Source of the DNA: Elysia marginata
Taxonomy: Eukaryota; Mollusca; Gastropoda; Plakobranchidae
DNA: 25,919 bases
Direction of reading: 5' to 3'
NCBI GenBank assembly: GCA_019649035.1
Contig: BMAT01011902.1
Location: 270,959-296,877, forward strand
In this document: in pieces, positions 12,001 to 21,900 of the stretch
Numbering within the stretch: the first letter of the stretch is position 1
How the letters are laid out: each line of letters opens with the position of its first letter
Made by a program: the position numbers and the translations under genes
Notes under the pieces: model-generated
What the model saw: the letters and a program-made list of their open reading frames with translations, nothing else
Databases searched by the model: none
Told to the model about the DNA's origin: nothing

Positions 12001-12707
12001 AGTTAAGTTGACTTGGTCAAAATTTATTAGTACCGGTATTGTGCAAGTAAAGTGTCTGCGATTTTGAGGGTTTAGGCAAAGATAATGGAATAGATTTAAG
12101 TAAAGAATCTAAGAATGGGCTTACCTACAATAAAAAAATTTCCTTTTTTTCTGTTTGTCCCTATTATGTTGTATTATATATGGCAGGCATACCAGTTGCA
12201 CGTCTTGTTAATTTTTGTACAGCTCAAATTAGTGACATCTAACTTTTTTATGATTCTGCTGTATTCTGTACTCTTTCTAGCTCTGGCATTTTCAACTATT
12301 TACTCATTTTTCTTTGTTTTTTCCTCTACTACCATGCTATCATCAACTCCTTTTTTTCTCTCTGCCGCCCCCCTCTTTGTTACCTCTCAAACACACTTCA
12401 CCCCTTTCATCTTTCGAATCCACGCATCAATGTTCCAAAAAAAATTTTGTTTTTTTGGGGGGGTTGCCGTTTCTCATTCGATATCTTACCGACAACCTAT
12501 TTTACTAGCCTCTAAAACCAACATGAAAAAATGTGTGTTCTTTTTCTTATTGCCATTGATACTTCAAATGTTGCCGGAAAACTTAATCCGTCTGCGTTTT
12601 TACCAGCGTCTCAATTCGACCCAGTACACCTCCACCAGCGCAGAGATCCACACAAAGCTCGCTTCCGATACTACAGCTCTTCGGATGCCGATTGTGAATC
12701 GAATTAG
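50..12707 (+). CDS. Giant uncharacterised, mostly disordered protein, 3' part of gene (3 exons)
   Basis: I do not recognise the family. Proposed exons are 50-10785, 11585-11723 and 12607-12707, with stop TAG at 12705. The first exon starts with two bases of a split codon after the acceptor at 48-49 and stays open for 3,578 codons. It ends at GAAG|GTATGA, where the frame would otherwise stop four bases into the donor. The joins are phase 0 and then phase 1, and both keep the frame, giving about 3,657 residues within the window. The protein is rich in Ser, Asn, Lys and Arg, with short ordered-looking patches: an aromatic and acidic patch at 760-930, a helical patch at 1069-1245, a Trp-rich patch with two PNTP motifs at 4999-5290, a coiled coil at 5461-5610, and a basic segment at 6040-7100 with SILK and RVRF. 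The basic clusters suggest a nuclear, chromatin-associated or scaffolding role, which is inference only. The frame is certain to be coding. The exon joins are strong predictions, and the function is unknown. Confidence 0.85.
763..930 (+). other. Ordered-looking aromatic/acidic-to-basic patch in giant exon
   Basis: This stretch stands out from the surrounding low complexity. It contains the Pro/Tyr-rich YPYDPLYEHAMEFAK, the aromatic run GYGFVKF, an acidic helix (VTEDDVDEAMEEER) and a basic end (RTHRRRRF). Such a mix suggests a conserved binding segment. I cannot link it to a named domain. Confidence 0.35.
5461..5610 (+). other. Predicted coiled coil in giant exon
   Basis: About 50 residues beginning MTFADLYRQLDSLWL carry Leu, Val, Ile, Met and Phe at 3-4 residue spacing among charged residues, continuing as RLEAIGESMNARLKQLQSF. 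The stretch contains no proline. This is the best amphipathic helix in the giant exon and is a likely self-association or partner-binding element. Confidence 0.5.
6040..7100 (+). other. Highly basic segment with SILK and RVxF motifs (putative PP1 docking)
   Basis: About 350 residues are dominated by Arg and Lys and are probably nuclear or nucleic-acid binding. At the N-terminal end is a Cys cluster (C-x-C-x7-C-x10-C-x2-C, bases 6052-6126) that might hold a metal ion. SILK is encoded at 6238-6249 and RVRF, within HRVRFG, at 6325-6336, 25 residues later. A second SILK lies at 6973-6984. SILK lying N-terminal to RVxF is the known arrangement in protein phosphatase 1 regulators. Docking here is inferred from the motifs only. 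Confidence 0.5.
10872..11466 (+). repeat. (GAA)n polypurine/polypyrimidine tract
   Basis: The tract begins as (GAC)n and passes into GAA-rich sequence, interrupted by the assembly gap. It continues after the gap as imperfect AAG and AATGAAG units and ends with about 23 uninterrupted GAA units at roughly 11398-11466. Long Ser-rich and Phe-rich readings on the minus strand are products of this repeat, not genes. Confidence 0.95.
11070..11233. other. Assembly gap (164 N)
   Basis: 164 undetermined bases sit inside the purine tract, directly after runs of A and G. The true repeat length is unknown, and the gap size may be nominal. Confidence 0.99.
11585..11723 (+). CDS. Penultimate exon of giant gene: basic helix
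   Basis: The exon follows acceptor CTTTGTTTAG and ends at donor AATG|GTAAGA. Read in the frame dictated by the upstream exon, it gives 46 open codons beginning GLEERKRRLVHRR and ending near LDSQLKRKIN. The peptide is extremely Arg/Lys-rich and helical, with many Leu and no proline, like a nucleic-acid-binding or coiled helix. Its GC content and frame conservation stand out from the flanking AT-rich sequence. Without splicing, the frame would stop at TAA 11732-11734. Confidence 0.75.
11724..12606 (+). other. Intron of the giant gene
   Basis: This is AT-rich and, in its second half, T/C-rich sequence between donor GTAAGA and acceptor CGTTTTTACCAG. A branch-point-like CTTAAT lies about 25 bases before the acceptor. 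A 201-codon open frame from 12115 to 12720 is Phe/Leu-rich, runs through homopolymers and crosses the terminal exon in another frame, so I do not call it a gene. Confidence 0.6.
12607..12707 (+). CDS. Terminal coding exon of giant gene
   Basis: The exon follows a pyrimidine-rich acceptor (AG at 12605-12606). Continuing the split codon from the previous exon gives 33 residues, starting ASQFDPVHLHQRRDPHKAR and ending in an Ser/Asp-rich acidic tail, then TAG at 12705-12707. The mixed, His/Arg-rich composition and higher GC look like real protein. This is preferred over another possible terminal exon at 13081 because it comes first and reads better. Confidence 0.7.
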
Positions 12708-13360
12708 TTACAGTACTTAGATCTGCCTTTTGACTTCATCACCTCATAATATCGTTTAGCTGATCAAGATTAGCGTTTGGCTGAGGAGAGGAAGAGTTGC
12801 ATCCCCATCGTCGACTTTTATCATCGTACTTAATGCGGAAAAACATACCCAGTACCCACTTAAGACATCTCTTTCAATTGCCATAAACCATAATTATGTT
12901 TTATCACAAGAACAAAATATTCTTTGAAAATCTATAACTTCTCAAAAGACTGAGATACAAATTGTAAAAAAGGGGGAAAAGCTTTGTGTAAAAAAGAGTG
13001 CAAAACATAGGCCTCATCTTAGCTGCGAAAGATAGCATGCTTGACAATTTGAACGCTAATATTTAAATTCTTTCCTCTAGTTGGAAGAGTAGAAGACATT
13101 CTTTACGGGGCGTATAGATGGTGAGGCAAATAAATTATACATTATGTGCGGTTGTTCAATTTTTTATAATGATTTGAGCACGGTGAATAAAAGATTAATT
13201 TGTGTGATTAGATGTCAATAAAACATTAAAAAGAAAATCATAACGTAATTTTCCTGAATTCACACCATAACAAAAGAAACAATAGACGGCGTGATAATTT
13301 GAAGATAGATTTTACTATACCCTGCTTCTTGCCAAAGAATAAACTGTTACAAAATTTTAT
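12708..13360 (+). other. Probable 3' UTR of giant gene
   Basis: This is AT-rich sequence without a coding signal, lying between the stop codon and a strong poly(A) signal. It contains earlier AATAAA hexamers at 13129-13134, 13186-13191 and 13217-13222 that could give shorter 3' ends. Confidence 0.5.
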
Positions 13361-13370
13361 GTGTGTGTGT
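13338..13370 (+). terminator. Poly(A) signal with GT-rich downstream element
   Basis: AATAAA at 13338-13343 is followed about 18 bases later by GTGTGTGTGT (13361-13370) and a T run. This is the standard layout of an animal cleavage and polyadenylation site. Confidence 0.6.
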
Positions 13371-13616
13371 CCTTTTTTTTCTTTGCCTCTTTATCTTTTA
13401 TATTATGCTGTAGGTAGAAACGCAAACAGAAAACGTTAAAAAATAAGCTCAAAGAATTAAAAAAAAAGAGCACTGCGCGCCTAACTTTTAAATCTTTGTA
13501 AAAATTTTAATTCGCTATAAATCAACACGGTCTGCCCTTCATTCTTTCGTACTATGTATATCTTTGTTGGGTGTATCTGGAGCCATTCGGTTTCGCTGAT
13601 TAACTGGAAGCGTCTG

Positions 13617-13617
<1 letters not shown>

Positions 13618-13648
<31 letters not shown>
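13618..13648 (+). repeat. (CT)n microsatellite
   Basis: About 15 CT units form this tract, followed by a longer imperfect pyrimidine tract reaching about 13690. Confidence 0.97.
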
Positions 13649-13653
<5 letters not shown>

Positions 13654-14208
13654 ATCTCCCCTCCTCTTCCCTCCCCATCTCTCTTTCCGTTCTTGAACCT
13701 TCATTTACCATAAGCCTTCACATGTATGGACATAGTATATTAATATGATTGTGTTTCATGTGCCTCGCCTGAATATCTAGTTGAGTGTCTCCGCGGACTT
13801 GCGTTTAGTAGGCTTACGCTAACCGACTCTCCATGATGTTCTCAAAATGCACCAGTTTCATCATCATTTTGCTTTTATAAAATAAACCAGGTCCTAATGC
13901 CTTGTCAAGTGTAAGCCGGAAATGTCGGTCTCTATCCCTCTCAGCAAAAAAAAAAAAAAAATTGTATAAGTTTATTTGCTTTTCTTGATTTTTTTTCTCC
14001 AAATTGAAGCGACGGTCAGGACCGATAAATCATATTGCAAACACAGCCATGGACCTAATCTCATGAAAGGCGGGCGCATAAAGTCGAAATATACTTAGGC
14101 AGGACCACAGACCAGTAGTAAACGTGGGCAGGACTAGTGAATATATGCATACGTTCAAACAAAGAGACGGATTTACGAGAAAAGAGGAACAGAAATACAC
14201 ACACATAC

Positions 14209-14262
<54 letters not shown>
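14209..14262 (+). repeat. (GA)n microsatellite
   Basis: An AG-dinucleotide tract of about 54 bases with one interruption near 14220. It is purine-rich on the + strand, so it is complementary to the (CT)n tract 560 bases upstream. Confidence 0.97.
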
Positions 14263-14264
<2 letters not shown>

Positions 14265-14701
14265 GAAAAAGGACCTGTTTTACTGAAAGTGTTAGAATTA
14301 TTTTCATATTTAGAAATGAGTGGCATGGTTAAAAAATAACAATTTGATTCGTTATATGGGCATTCGGTTTTTCTAAACTAGTCTTTAAAGTAATAATGTA
14401 GAGCTTTGATAATCTAGTTACAATAAAAAATAAAGTTGAATGAAAAGGACATAGGGTTTGGGTACCATCGTAAAATCCATGTCGATTAGATCATACAGAA
14501 ACTGACTAAGAGAGGGAACAGGCTTTTTGAAAAGATCAAAGGCAAGACCTAGATCTAGAGTAGGACTTTTTTGACCAGGCAAACAAATCTAGGAAACAAA
14601 AGGGACTAAAAGTAAAACATCATAGAGTCGGTGAAACGTAAAAAAGACACTGTGGGAAAAAAAAAGCTTATTTTCAGTGATGACATTGCATCCATTTTGA
14701 T

Positions 14702-14709
14702 TGACGTCA
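14702..14709 (+). promoter_or_regulatory. Full CRE palindrome (CREB/ATF site)
   Basis: TGACGTCA is the exact palindromic cAMP response element. It lies about 420 bases before the predicted end of the first MVP exon, within reach of its promoter. Its use is inferred. Confidence 0.4.
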
Positions 14710-14916
14710 TCGATTGTAGCAGAGGCTGCTGTTTCGACATTGCTGGTGAAACTTTCCTGAAACCTTAGTGTGCTTTCAACATAATTTGCGTAAACAGGCT
14801 GGTGAATTTTTGCTGCGCTCTGCTGAGTACTTACCTCCAGTAATGTTCGATGGGGTAACTGACAATAAATTATTTGAGGTAACTTAGTGTTAGCGACAAG
14901 CGGTACCGTAAGGATC

Positions 14917-14953
14917 TATTTATAGCAATGACAGGAAAGCTAGCCCATTGGCT
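14917..14953 (+). promoter_or_regulatory. Candidate MVP core promoter: TATA-like site and inverted CCAAT box
   Basis: TATTTATAG lies at 14917-14925. CCATTGGCT at 14945-14953 matches the NF-Y consensus in inverted orientation. The human MVP promoter is known to be TATA-less with an inverted CCAAT box, so the second element is the more persuasive. The transcription start is not determined; it should fall between here and about 15050. Confidence 0.4.
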
Positions 14954-14979
14954 CGCTGATCGTCAACGATGAACAAGTT

Positions 14980-15123
14980 GCTAAATTTAGCAGGAGGGCA
15001 GGCCCAGAGCTGCTGAGTGCTGAGCCTACCGTGAAATATTTTCTAACCTACCGTCACACAGAGCATAGCAAGGCATCCTAGACGTGAAAAGATTTCACAA
15101 GATTTGCGTGAACAAAACTTCAG
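14980..15123 (+). other. MVP: Probable noncoding first exon (5' UTR) of MVP
   Basis: A perfect donor, CAG|GTGAGT, sits at 15121-15129 upstream of the first coding exon, with no long open frame in front of it. The left boundary is a guess. A short open frame from ATG 14969 to TGA 15014-15016 would be an upstream ORF if transcription starts before it. Confidence 0.45.
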
Positions 15124-15807
15124 GTGAGTATAACTACTGCCCCATGTTTTTCATGTACGATATGCATTCGAAGTTTGGGTTGAGGTTGGGTTAAGATTTA
15201 AGTTAATATCTTTTGCATGATCTTGGTTGACCCAATCTGTTGAAATACGTCGGAAACTCTTGGTTAACCACTCGATGTTTGGAATGCACGCAAACCTTCC
15301 ATTATAAAAGCGCTTTCGGTCTGCAATAGGCATTGAAATTGTGTATGTTAGATTTTGAATATGCTCTGTAAAGACTAAGAAATTCAATTTAACACCTGCA
15401 CCCTATTTTAATTCATAGTAATTGTCTTCATGAGTGGATACCGGAATAGCTTGTAGGCCTACTGCTGTAGGCTTAGGAAATCTAGAGGTAGATCTAGATC
15501 TTTAGAAGCCAAACTGAGGAAGTAAACCAATGTTCCTTAGTGGTTTTCCATTTTTCTTAATACATTGTTACATTTTCTATGCTCAAAGATTAATTAACAT
15601 CTAAAGCTATATCTAGAGATCTAGTACATGATTCTATTGGGTACCAACTAGATCTACATGTATCTCGGGCCTATTAGCTGATCCAGGTATTCGACTTTGC
15701 TTGCCAACACAAGTGTTAAGAGTAGCTGAATCAAAAGGCAGAACTTTCAACTGTGTATTACAGTGTTCATTGCATTTATAATCTAGTCAAGTGTGCTTCC
15801 TAATCAG
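15124..15807 (+). other. 5' UTR intron of MVP (predicted)
   Basis: The intron runs from GTGAGT to the likely acceptor GTGCTTCCTAATCAG, with AG at 15806-15807; an alternative AG lies at 15819-15820. It contains several TAGATCTAG-type words, for example 15489-15500 and 15648-15656. I see no gene in it. Confidence 0.45.
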
Positions 15808-15828
15808 CTGAACCAAACAGACTTTATG

Positions 15829-15962
15829 ATGGCGACCAAACGTGAAGACAATGCGATTTACCGCATCCCACCCTACTACTACATCCATGTGCTGGACCAA
15901 AACACAAACGTCACCAACATTGAGATTGGTCCTCAGACCTACATTAGGAAAGATAACCAGAG
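15829..15962 (+). CDS. MVP: MVP coding exon 1
   Basis: This exon encodes the N-terminal vault repeat, including [17 protein letters not shown] and [11 protein letters not shown]. The donor is AG|GTAAGT, and the exon ends two bases into an Arg codon. Confidence 0.95.
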
Positions 15963-18900
15963 GTAAGTGAGCCACGAATATTACATGTCAGATATCAAAA
16001 TTGCTTTTGAATTCATTATATATTGGCAAAAAAAATGCAATAAAAATAAATTTGGTTATAAATGCTATAGTCTTCCACCAACAACTAGATTCAACAAGAA
16101 GTTCATCTAGATCTATATAGCTTTTTAAGTTTAGAATTTTAGGGAGTAGCTTTTGAAAATTTTTCTTAAAAAGAAAATTACTTTTTACCTTTAAAGTCAA
16201 TGTTTTTTTTATAATCTTTTGAGCTTTGGAAGAGTACAAGTACTACAACAGTATTATTTTTACTTAAAAACTTGCATCGAAAAAGAACCTTTTTAGTTTG
16301 AAAAATATTAATATGGTATCAAATGAAAAAAAACACAATCTAAATTAGTTTAACCACTCATCAGGGTTACCCTTGGGCCTGAGAAGATGGTTGTAGTGCC
16401 CCCACGACACTACTGCGTCATTGAAAACCCTGTCAGCCGAGATGACAATGGGAAGCCAGTGATTGATAAACTGGGCCAGATCAAGCTTCAACATGCTGAC
16501 CAAGAGATCCGCCTCACACAAGACCCATTTCCTCTTTTCCCAGGCGAAATACTCAAACAGGTGCAATAGATACTAGGCCTAATTAAAGAAGTTTACACTG
16601 TCAAAGCATTACTTTATTCAGGTGCTTAACATTGTCAGGATCCATTCAAATCAATATTATTTGTTATTTGGAGTGGAGAGATTTGACTTGGATGTCTCTG
16701 GATATTGGCTCTTGAAAACTTTGTTTTTATAGTATCTCTTATTGCTCTGTCCCCCAAGAATTTTGCACAGTTGTGGCATTAAATCTCTATTTCTCCCCCA
16801 GCACGGCCGCAAAATCTGTTTTTTCCACGAATTTTCCTCAAAATTTATCAATTTTAAGTGAAAGTTGCATAGCTGGTCAAGGATAGCAAAGACAATAAAT
16901 GGTGGAATAAATTTATCTAGCTATTGTAACATACATTTGAAACTTCAATGTTAACCAGTGGGGGTTTGGCCTAGCATAGAAAGCTATGTTTTTATTGTTG
17001 GCCTGTACTACATCTAGATTAGGGTATTTTTAGTATCAGATGGCTGCATGGTACGGGAAATGCTTCATTTAATGTTCAGAATCAATATTATAAGCTCTTA
17101 GAAAGTTAAGAAGTATGAAACACCATTAATAAAACATCTGTCTAGATTTAGATGCTTAGTATTGCATTTTTGCCGCATCTAAATCTAGAGATCTGCTGGT
17201 TGTATGAGTATCATCTCTCCAAGTTCCAGGGTTCTTGATCTATCAAGGCCTGCTAAGTAAAGATTTCAGTTCTGTTCCTAAAAATAATCTCACTACTTGG
17301 TTTCGCTGTGGAAAACAGTATTTAACTGTTGATTGTAAGACTACAAGCGACAAGAATTCAAGGTTATTTTTTACAAGTTGCTCAATGAATATAACTCATG
17401 GAATTAAAATGGCAGTTTACAAGCTTGGTCACTAAAGTTACATTTCCAGATATTAATACATTCTGTTATGAAAGTTAAGTATACCATAAATGGTTTTTCT
17501 TTTCAATCCTAAGGTTAATAATAATCTAACCATCATTATGTGTTTGAATCACAATCTTAAAGAGCTTCAACCCTCCGTACCAACATTCTTCAAATTACTC
17601 CTTTTTATAGAGGGGCATCACACAAAGACAGGCCACTTCTTGCTCAGCATTTTTTTTCTGTTTTGATGTAAAATTGTGGGCCATCCCTCAAGGTTTATTG
17701 GATTGTCACATCTTCTTACAATGGAGTGTTGCTCTTGTTTTACAGCAGTTTAGTTTCTACCCAATAAAGAGCTAGTTTTCTAATACTGTTGTTAAAACTA
17801 ATGTAAGGCAACTAGGGTAAGGCAAAAAATGGCTAAGACTGTTTGAGTTCTGAGATTCCTTTAAATATAAAAAAAATTGGCCATTTTTATCTTCTTTTAA
17901 ATGTCATACCTCAGTTAACTGAACAGCTTGATTTATATTTTTTAATCTCTGAAAGGGCATCAATACAATTTCAGAAAATTTAGCTTACTCAATAAGTCAA
18001 AATTTTGACTTATTTACTCTAGCTAACGAATATTTTTTTATCAGAGTGGAGCTTTGTGGTGACTATGTGTAGCTTTTATTCATATTTTGGTCAAGACTGG
18101 CACAAGTAATGGAAGATAATGTGTCGAAAGTGAAAAAAATTAAGAAGACAATAAGTAGCAGTCCTGTAAAATGAACAAATACAACATAAATATTATTGTT
18201 TACTAAATTTAAAATCCAGCCCCTGAGCTCAAATACTTGATGGTAAAGAATTCATGTTTTTGCACTAATTACATATATCATATGAAGAAAATAGCTTACA
18301 TTTGATCCTCAACTCCCATTTCACAGCCTGTCTCGCCCCTGAAAGTTGTCCCAGCCAATGCTGCCCTCAGAATCCGTGCAATCCTTGACTTTGAAGATGA
18401 AGGTGGAGAGAAGCGGACCGCAGGAGATGAGTGGCTGTTTGAAGGGCCAGGTACTATAACTTATAGAGAATTTGTGATTGCATGTGGTTTCAACAGTATC
18501 CTAAAACCGGCGTGTGAACTTCTCTCAAAAATTTCCAGTCGATTTATGGAAAAGGTCTATATTCATAGTTGCCGTTTAGCTGTGTTGAAATGTGTGAAGG
18601 ATACCAAACGACTTGTAAAAGCTACTCAAACTCTGACTATTATCATCTTGATAGTGAGTGCTTTTGAAATCACAGCACCTGTTGTAACATTCCTTCTTGA
18701 CAACCCAACTGATTCTGGTGGCTATGAAATAATTAAAGGGATAAGAGTATTGAATGGGCTAGTCTTCGGTATGGTCACCATAGTACTTTTGTTCTGCTGG
18801 GCAGTGCTGATCCTTCAAGACTTCTTCTGCAACAGACATTGCAAGCTTCAATCTCAATGGAAATTACAAGCAGGTAGTGGCTTGTGAAGTAGTTCTTGGA

Positions 18901-21900
18901 GTTCAGATTACATGGAATAAACTGTCACAAAATATGTTCAAAGTAATCCAAACAAAGCTTTGCTAGTAGTAGTAAGGTTGAATGCATTTTTTTAGTCAGA
19001 AGTGTTATTTTCCCCACATCAATTACTTTGATTCTCCTGAGATAGTTCTGTATATTTCTTTATTTACTCATGATTCCATGCCCATTGAAAGTCTGCAAAA
19101 ACTTCAGAACAAAGCTGCGCTCGTAATAATGTGCACTAAGAATCTAGAGCACATCATACCAGTCTTTAAATGCCTGCACCGATTATCCATGACTGCAGAA
19201 GTGGAGTTGAAAATCCTGTGCCATACCTAAAAGTGCTTGTCAGTGGTGAGGCCCTGCTTTACCTATCTGAGCTGATCTCCCTCTACAACTGAACTCCACT
19301 CGAGCCCTGAGGTGGGCATCACGGAAAAACCTTGTTCAACAAATACCCAGAGGACTCAAAGGAGAGCCAGCTTTCTCTCATTCATTGGTCCTAAGTTATG
19401 GAATTACTTCTCCCTGTCCACCAAAGACAGTGCCTCAATAAATTGTTTCAAGAGAAATGTCTAAACAGAAATTTGTAGGACTGTTTATAGTGCCTAAGTT
19501 TATATTCTTTTCTCTCTGAATCAGCCATTCTCACTAACATAAACCATTCTGTGTACTGTTAAAGCTTCAATTAAGAAATTCTGTTCTTTTCTTTTTGTCC
19601 TCATAATTATGTTGTAATTATTTATTTGTATCTAACTTTACTTCTTTTTGTAGGCTTACTTTCTGCCCACCTAATTTTAAGTTTTCTCTCAATGCCTTTG
19701 CTTTATTTTTTTATGGCCCTTATAACTGTTTTTTTTTAATCCTCTTTATTCTAGTCTGCTTCTACCCCCCTCCAACGCACTTGCACACTGTTCTCTCCAT
19801 TTCTTTCAATTTCACGATGTCTTTACATCTGTTTGCCCCTCCCTCTCCTAACTTGTCTTGTAGTGCTAAATTATGAGTTTCTACTGTAAGATTAGGGCTA
19901 TTTAATCTAGATCTTGACCTATTGCAGTGTTTCAGTTTACCTAAGAGCTAAGTCTAGCCTAAATTTTTAAATGACTATTACTTTTCCTAAAGTTCCTGAA
20001 GTTTCATATGGATGTAGTTATAATATAGAGCAAGGCTGGCCTAACTCAGTTTTGCCTCAGAATGTAGCTAGGCCTAGACAGAAGGCTATATGTTTCAATC
20101 AGTTTGCGATATCTTGCTTTCAATTATAAAGAGATGTCTTTATACATTTGTATCCGGTGAAAGGCACAACACTTGGAAGGCTCCAATAGGGTGCGTTTAG
20201 GAGATGGACGCTCTAATAAAAAGTAGTAAAAATTACTGTTTACTTTCCTTTATGACGTAATAATAATAAATAACCAAGTTGTTTCCCTTGATCACACAAA
20301 TTGGAAAGTTGCTCCTCTAGACTAAAACATAAAGACTATGACTGATGTATATCTTGTAGCCTTGTGTACTAAACTAAGACTTCAGTTATTGCACTGCAAC
20401 CATTTAACAGGTTGTTGACTAAAGGGAGAGGGGGGTGGGGCAGGCATGGTCGGGCTGGATGCTCAAAAGCTGTACTAGCCTAGTACAACAGTTCACCTGT
20501 CACTAGGGTATGGACAAGGCGAGGTGTGTTTTGATTGTTATCGCTTCTTGTGCTGGTTAAATTCATGCACATTTTTAATAATAACAGAAAAACAAACTAT
20601 CCCAGCCCCACTAGTCTGAGTCTACCTTTTACCCTTTGTCTTCACATCCCTTCCCCCAAGCCTTTTTGTCCCAAAACATGTGTGTGTAGCTTTGTAGGTA
20701 GGCCAGTTAACATCTGCTGATTGATGCTGGCCTATTCTAACCCTCATCTGACTCTCAGGGATTTTTCGGAGTTAAAAGGTAATTTTTTACTGATTTCATA
20801 GGGTGCGTTTAGATGTTGCATGTTTTTAGAATATACTGATTATATAGAAAAAAATCGGTCATAGCGATTTGGGCGTTAGTTAAACCGCTCGTGAATTTAT
20901 CTGGTGTGCCTTTAACCGGATACTACTGTAATTGGAGTGCATTTTATCTAACATTTATGCAGTGTGACAAATATAGGCTTTTGTAAATTTAGACAATATT
21001 TTTCACATGAGTTTGCAGGCTAAAATTTAAAATATTCAGAGATGTGCAAACTTTTTTTTTCTGTTTAGAAATGAAAGCTATACATTCTCAATTATGTACC
21101 TACTGTTCATTATTGGATCTCAACACTGTCTCTTGCAATTCTTACTGTGCTTTGAAAAGAAAAACAATAAATAAAAAAAAGAGTTGTAACTCTCACTCAG
21201 AAAGGGAATTCAATGACTATTTATTGCCCAAATTTCTTTTCCTCCTGAAACATATGAGTTGTTTTTCTCTTAAAGAAATCACAACATGATGTAGATGAAA
21301 AACTGGATAAATTGGGTCACAAATAGTTGAGAAAAACGCTTTTGTTCAATACAGGTTCTCTGAACATTTAAAATCAGAAAATCAGATTTTGAAAACTTCT
21401 TTCAATGAAGACAGTCATTTGTCATAGAATAGCATTTTTTTCTGAAATTCACATGTGAAATGTTGAAGTATGTCTTGCTAGTGTCAAATTAAAGAGTTTG
21501 AATGTTTATATTATCTTTGGCAAAATGAATCTTCTGCTCAAATTGTATTCTAAAATGGTTCTAGATCTTCTACTTAGAATGGCAAACACTTCCATGAATC
21601 AAACTTCTGTCCGAATGTGAGGCACACTGAATGTTTCTGTTTAGTAAGAACTGAATCCTGCAGTCAATTCAAACGTTTCAGATAACTTGCTACTGTTTAC
21701 CAAAGAAATTTACAGTGAATGGCTTTTATTTTTTTAGGTACTTAAATAATGTGTTCATCTGCTGGGCTGGGTGTTGGGAAATCCAGAAAATTTTGTCTAG
21801 TTGTGCCTGTAATGTATATTATGCCCATGCCTTATTCCACTACAGTGTAGTGTGGAAACCTCCAACATGAAAGATCTTAGATTAAGTTTTCTGTCTTAGG

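Larger units (their letters stand above)
13371..14700. other. Intergenic region with simple repeats
   Basis: I see no supported gene here. Short open frames in this stretch are produced by the microsatellites. It holds a (CT)n tract, a run of 16 A at 13946-13961 and a (GA)n tract; the remainder is unique AT-rich sequence. Confidence 0.6.
16561..18326 (+). other. MVP intron 2
   Basis: This 1,766-base AT-rich intron contains two notable inverted repeats, listed separately. Short open frames in it, such as 17235-17435, resemble nothing known to me and look like chance. Confidence 0.85.

Noticed and set aside
12115-12720. 201-codon open frame, Phe/Leu-rich
   Set aside because: It runs through T and G homopolymers and pyrimidine-rich intron sequence and overlaps the terminal exon in a different frame. 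It resembles nothing known to me.
13081-13124. Alternative terminal exon (acceptor TTTCCTCTAG, 14 residues in phase, then TGA)
   Set aside because: It is compatible with the phase of the 11585-11723 exon, but it lies after a better terminal exon at 12607 and encodes little. It could be a minor isoform.
14030-14339. Open frames across the (GA)n tract on both strands
   Set aside because: They are artefacts of a dinucleotide repeat lacking stop codons.
15151-15387. 78-codon minus-strand open frame in the MVP 5' intron
   Set aside because: No recognisable motif, no supporting signals, and an antisense position within a predicted intron.
20424-20454. Possible G-quadruplex
   Set aside because: It has G runs, but the last loop is 11 bases and the six-G run cannot be split with a loop, so the strict pattern is not met.
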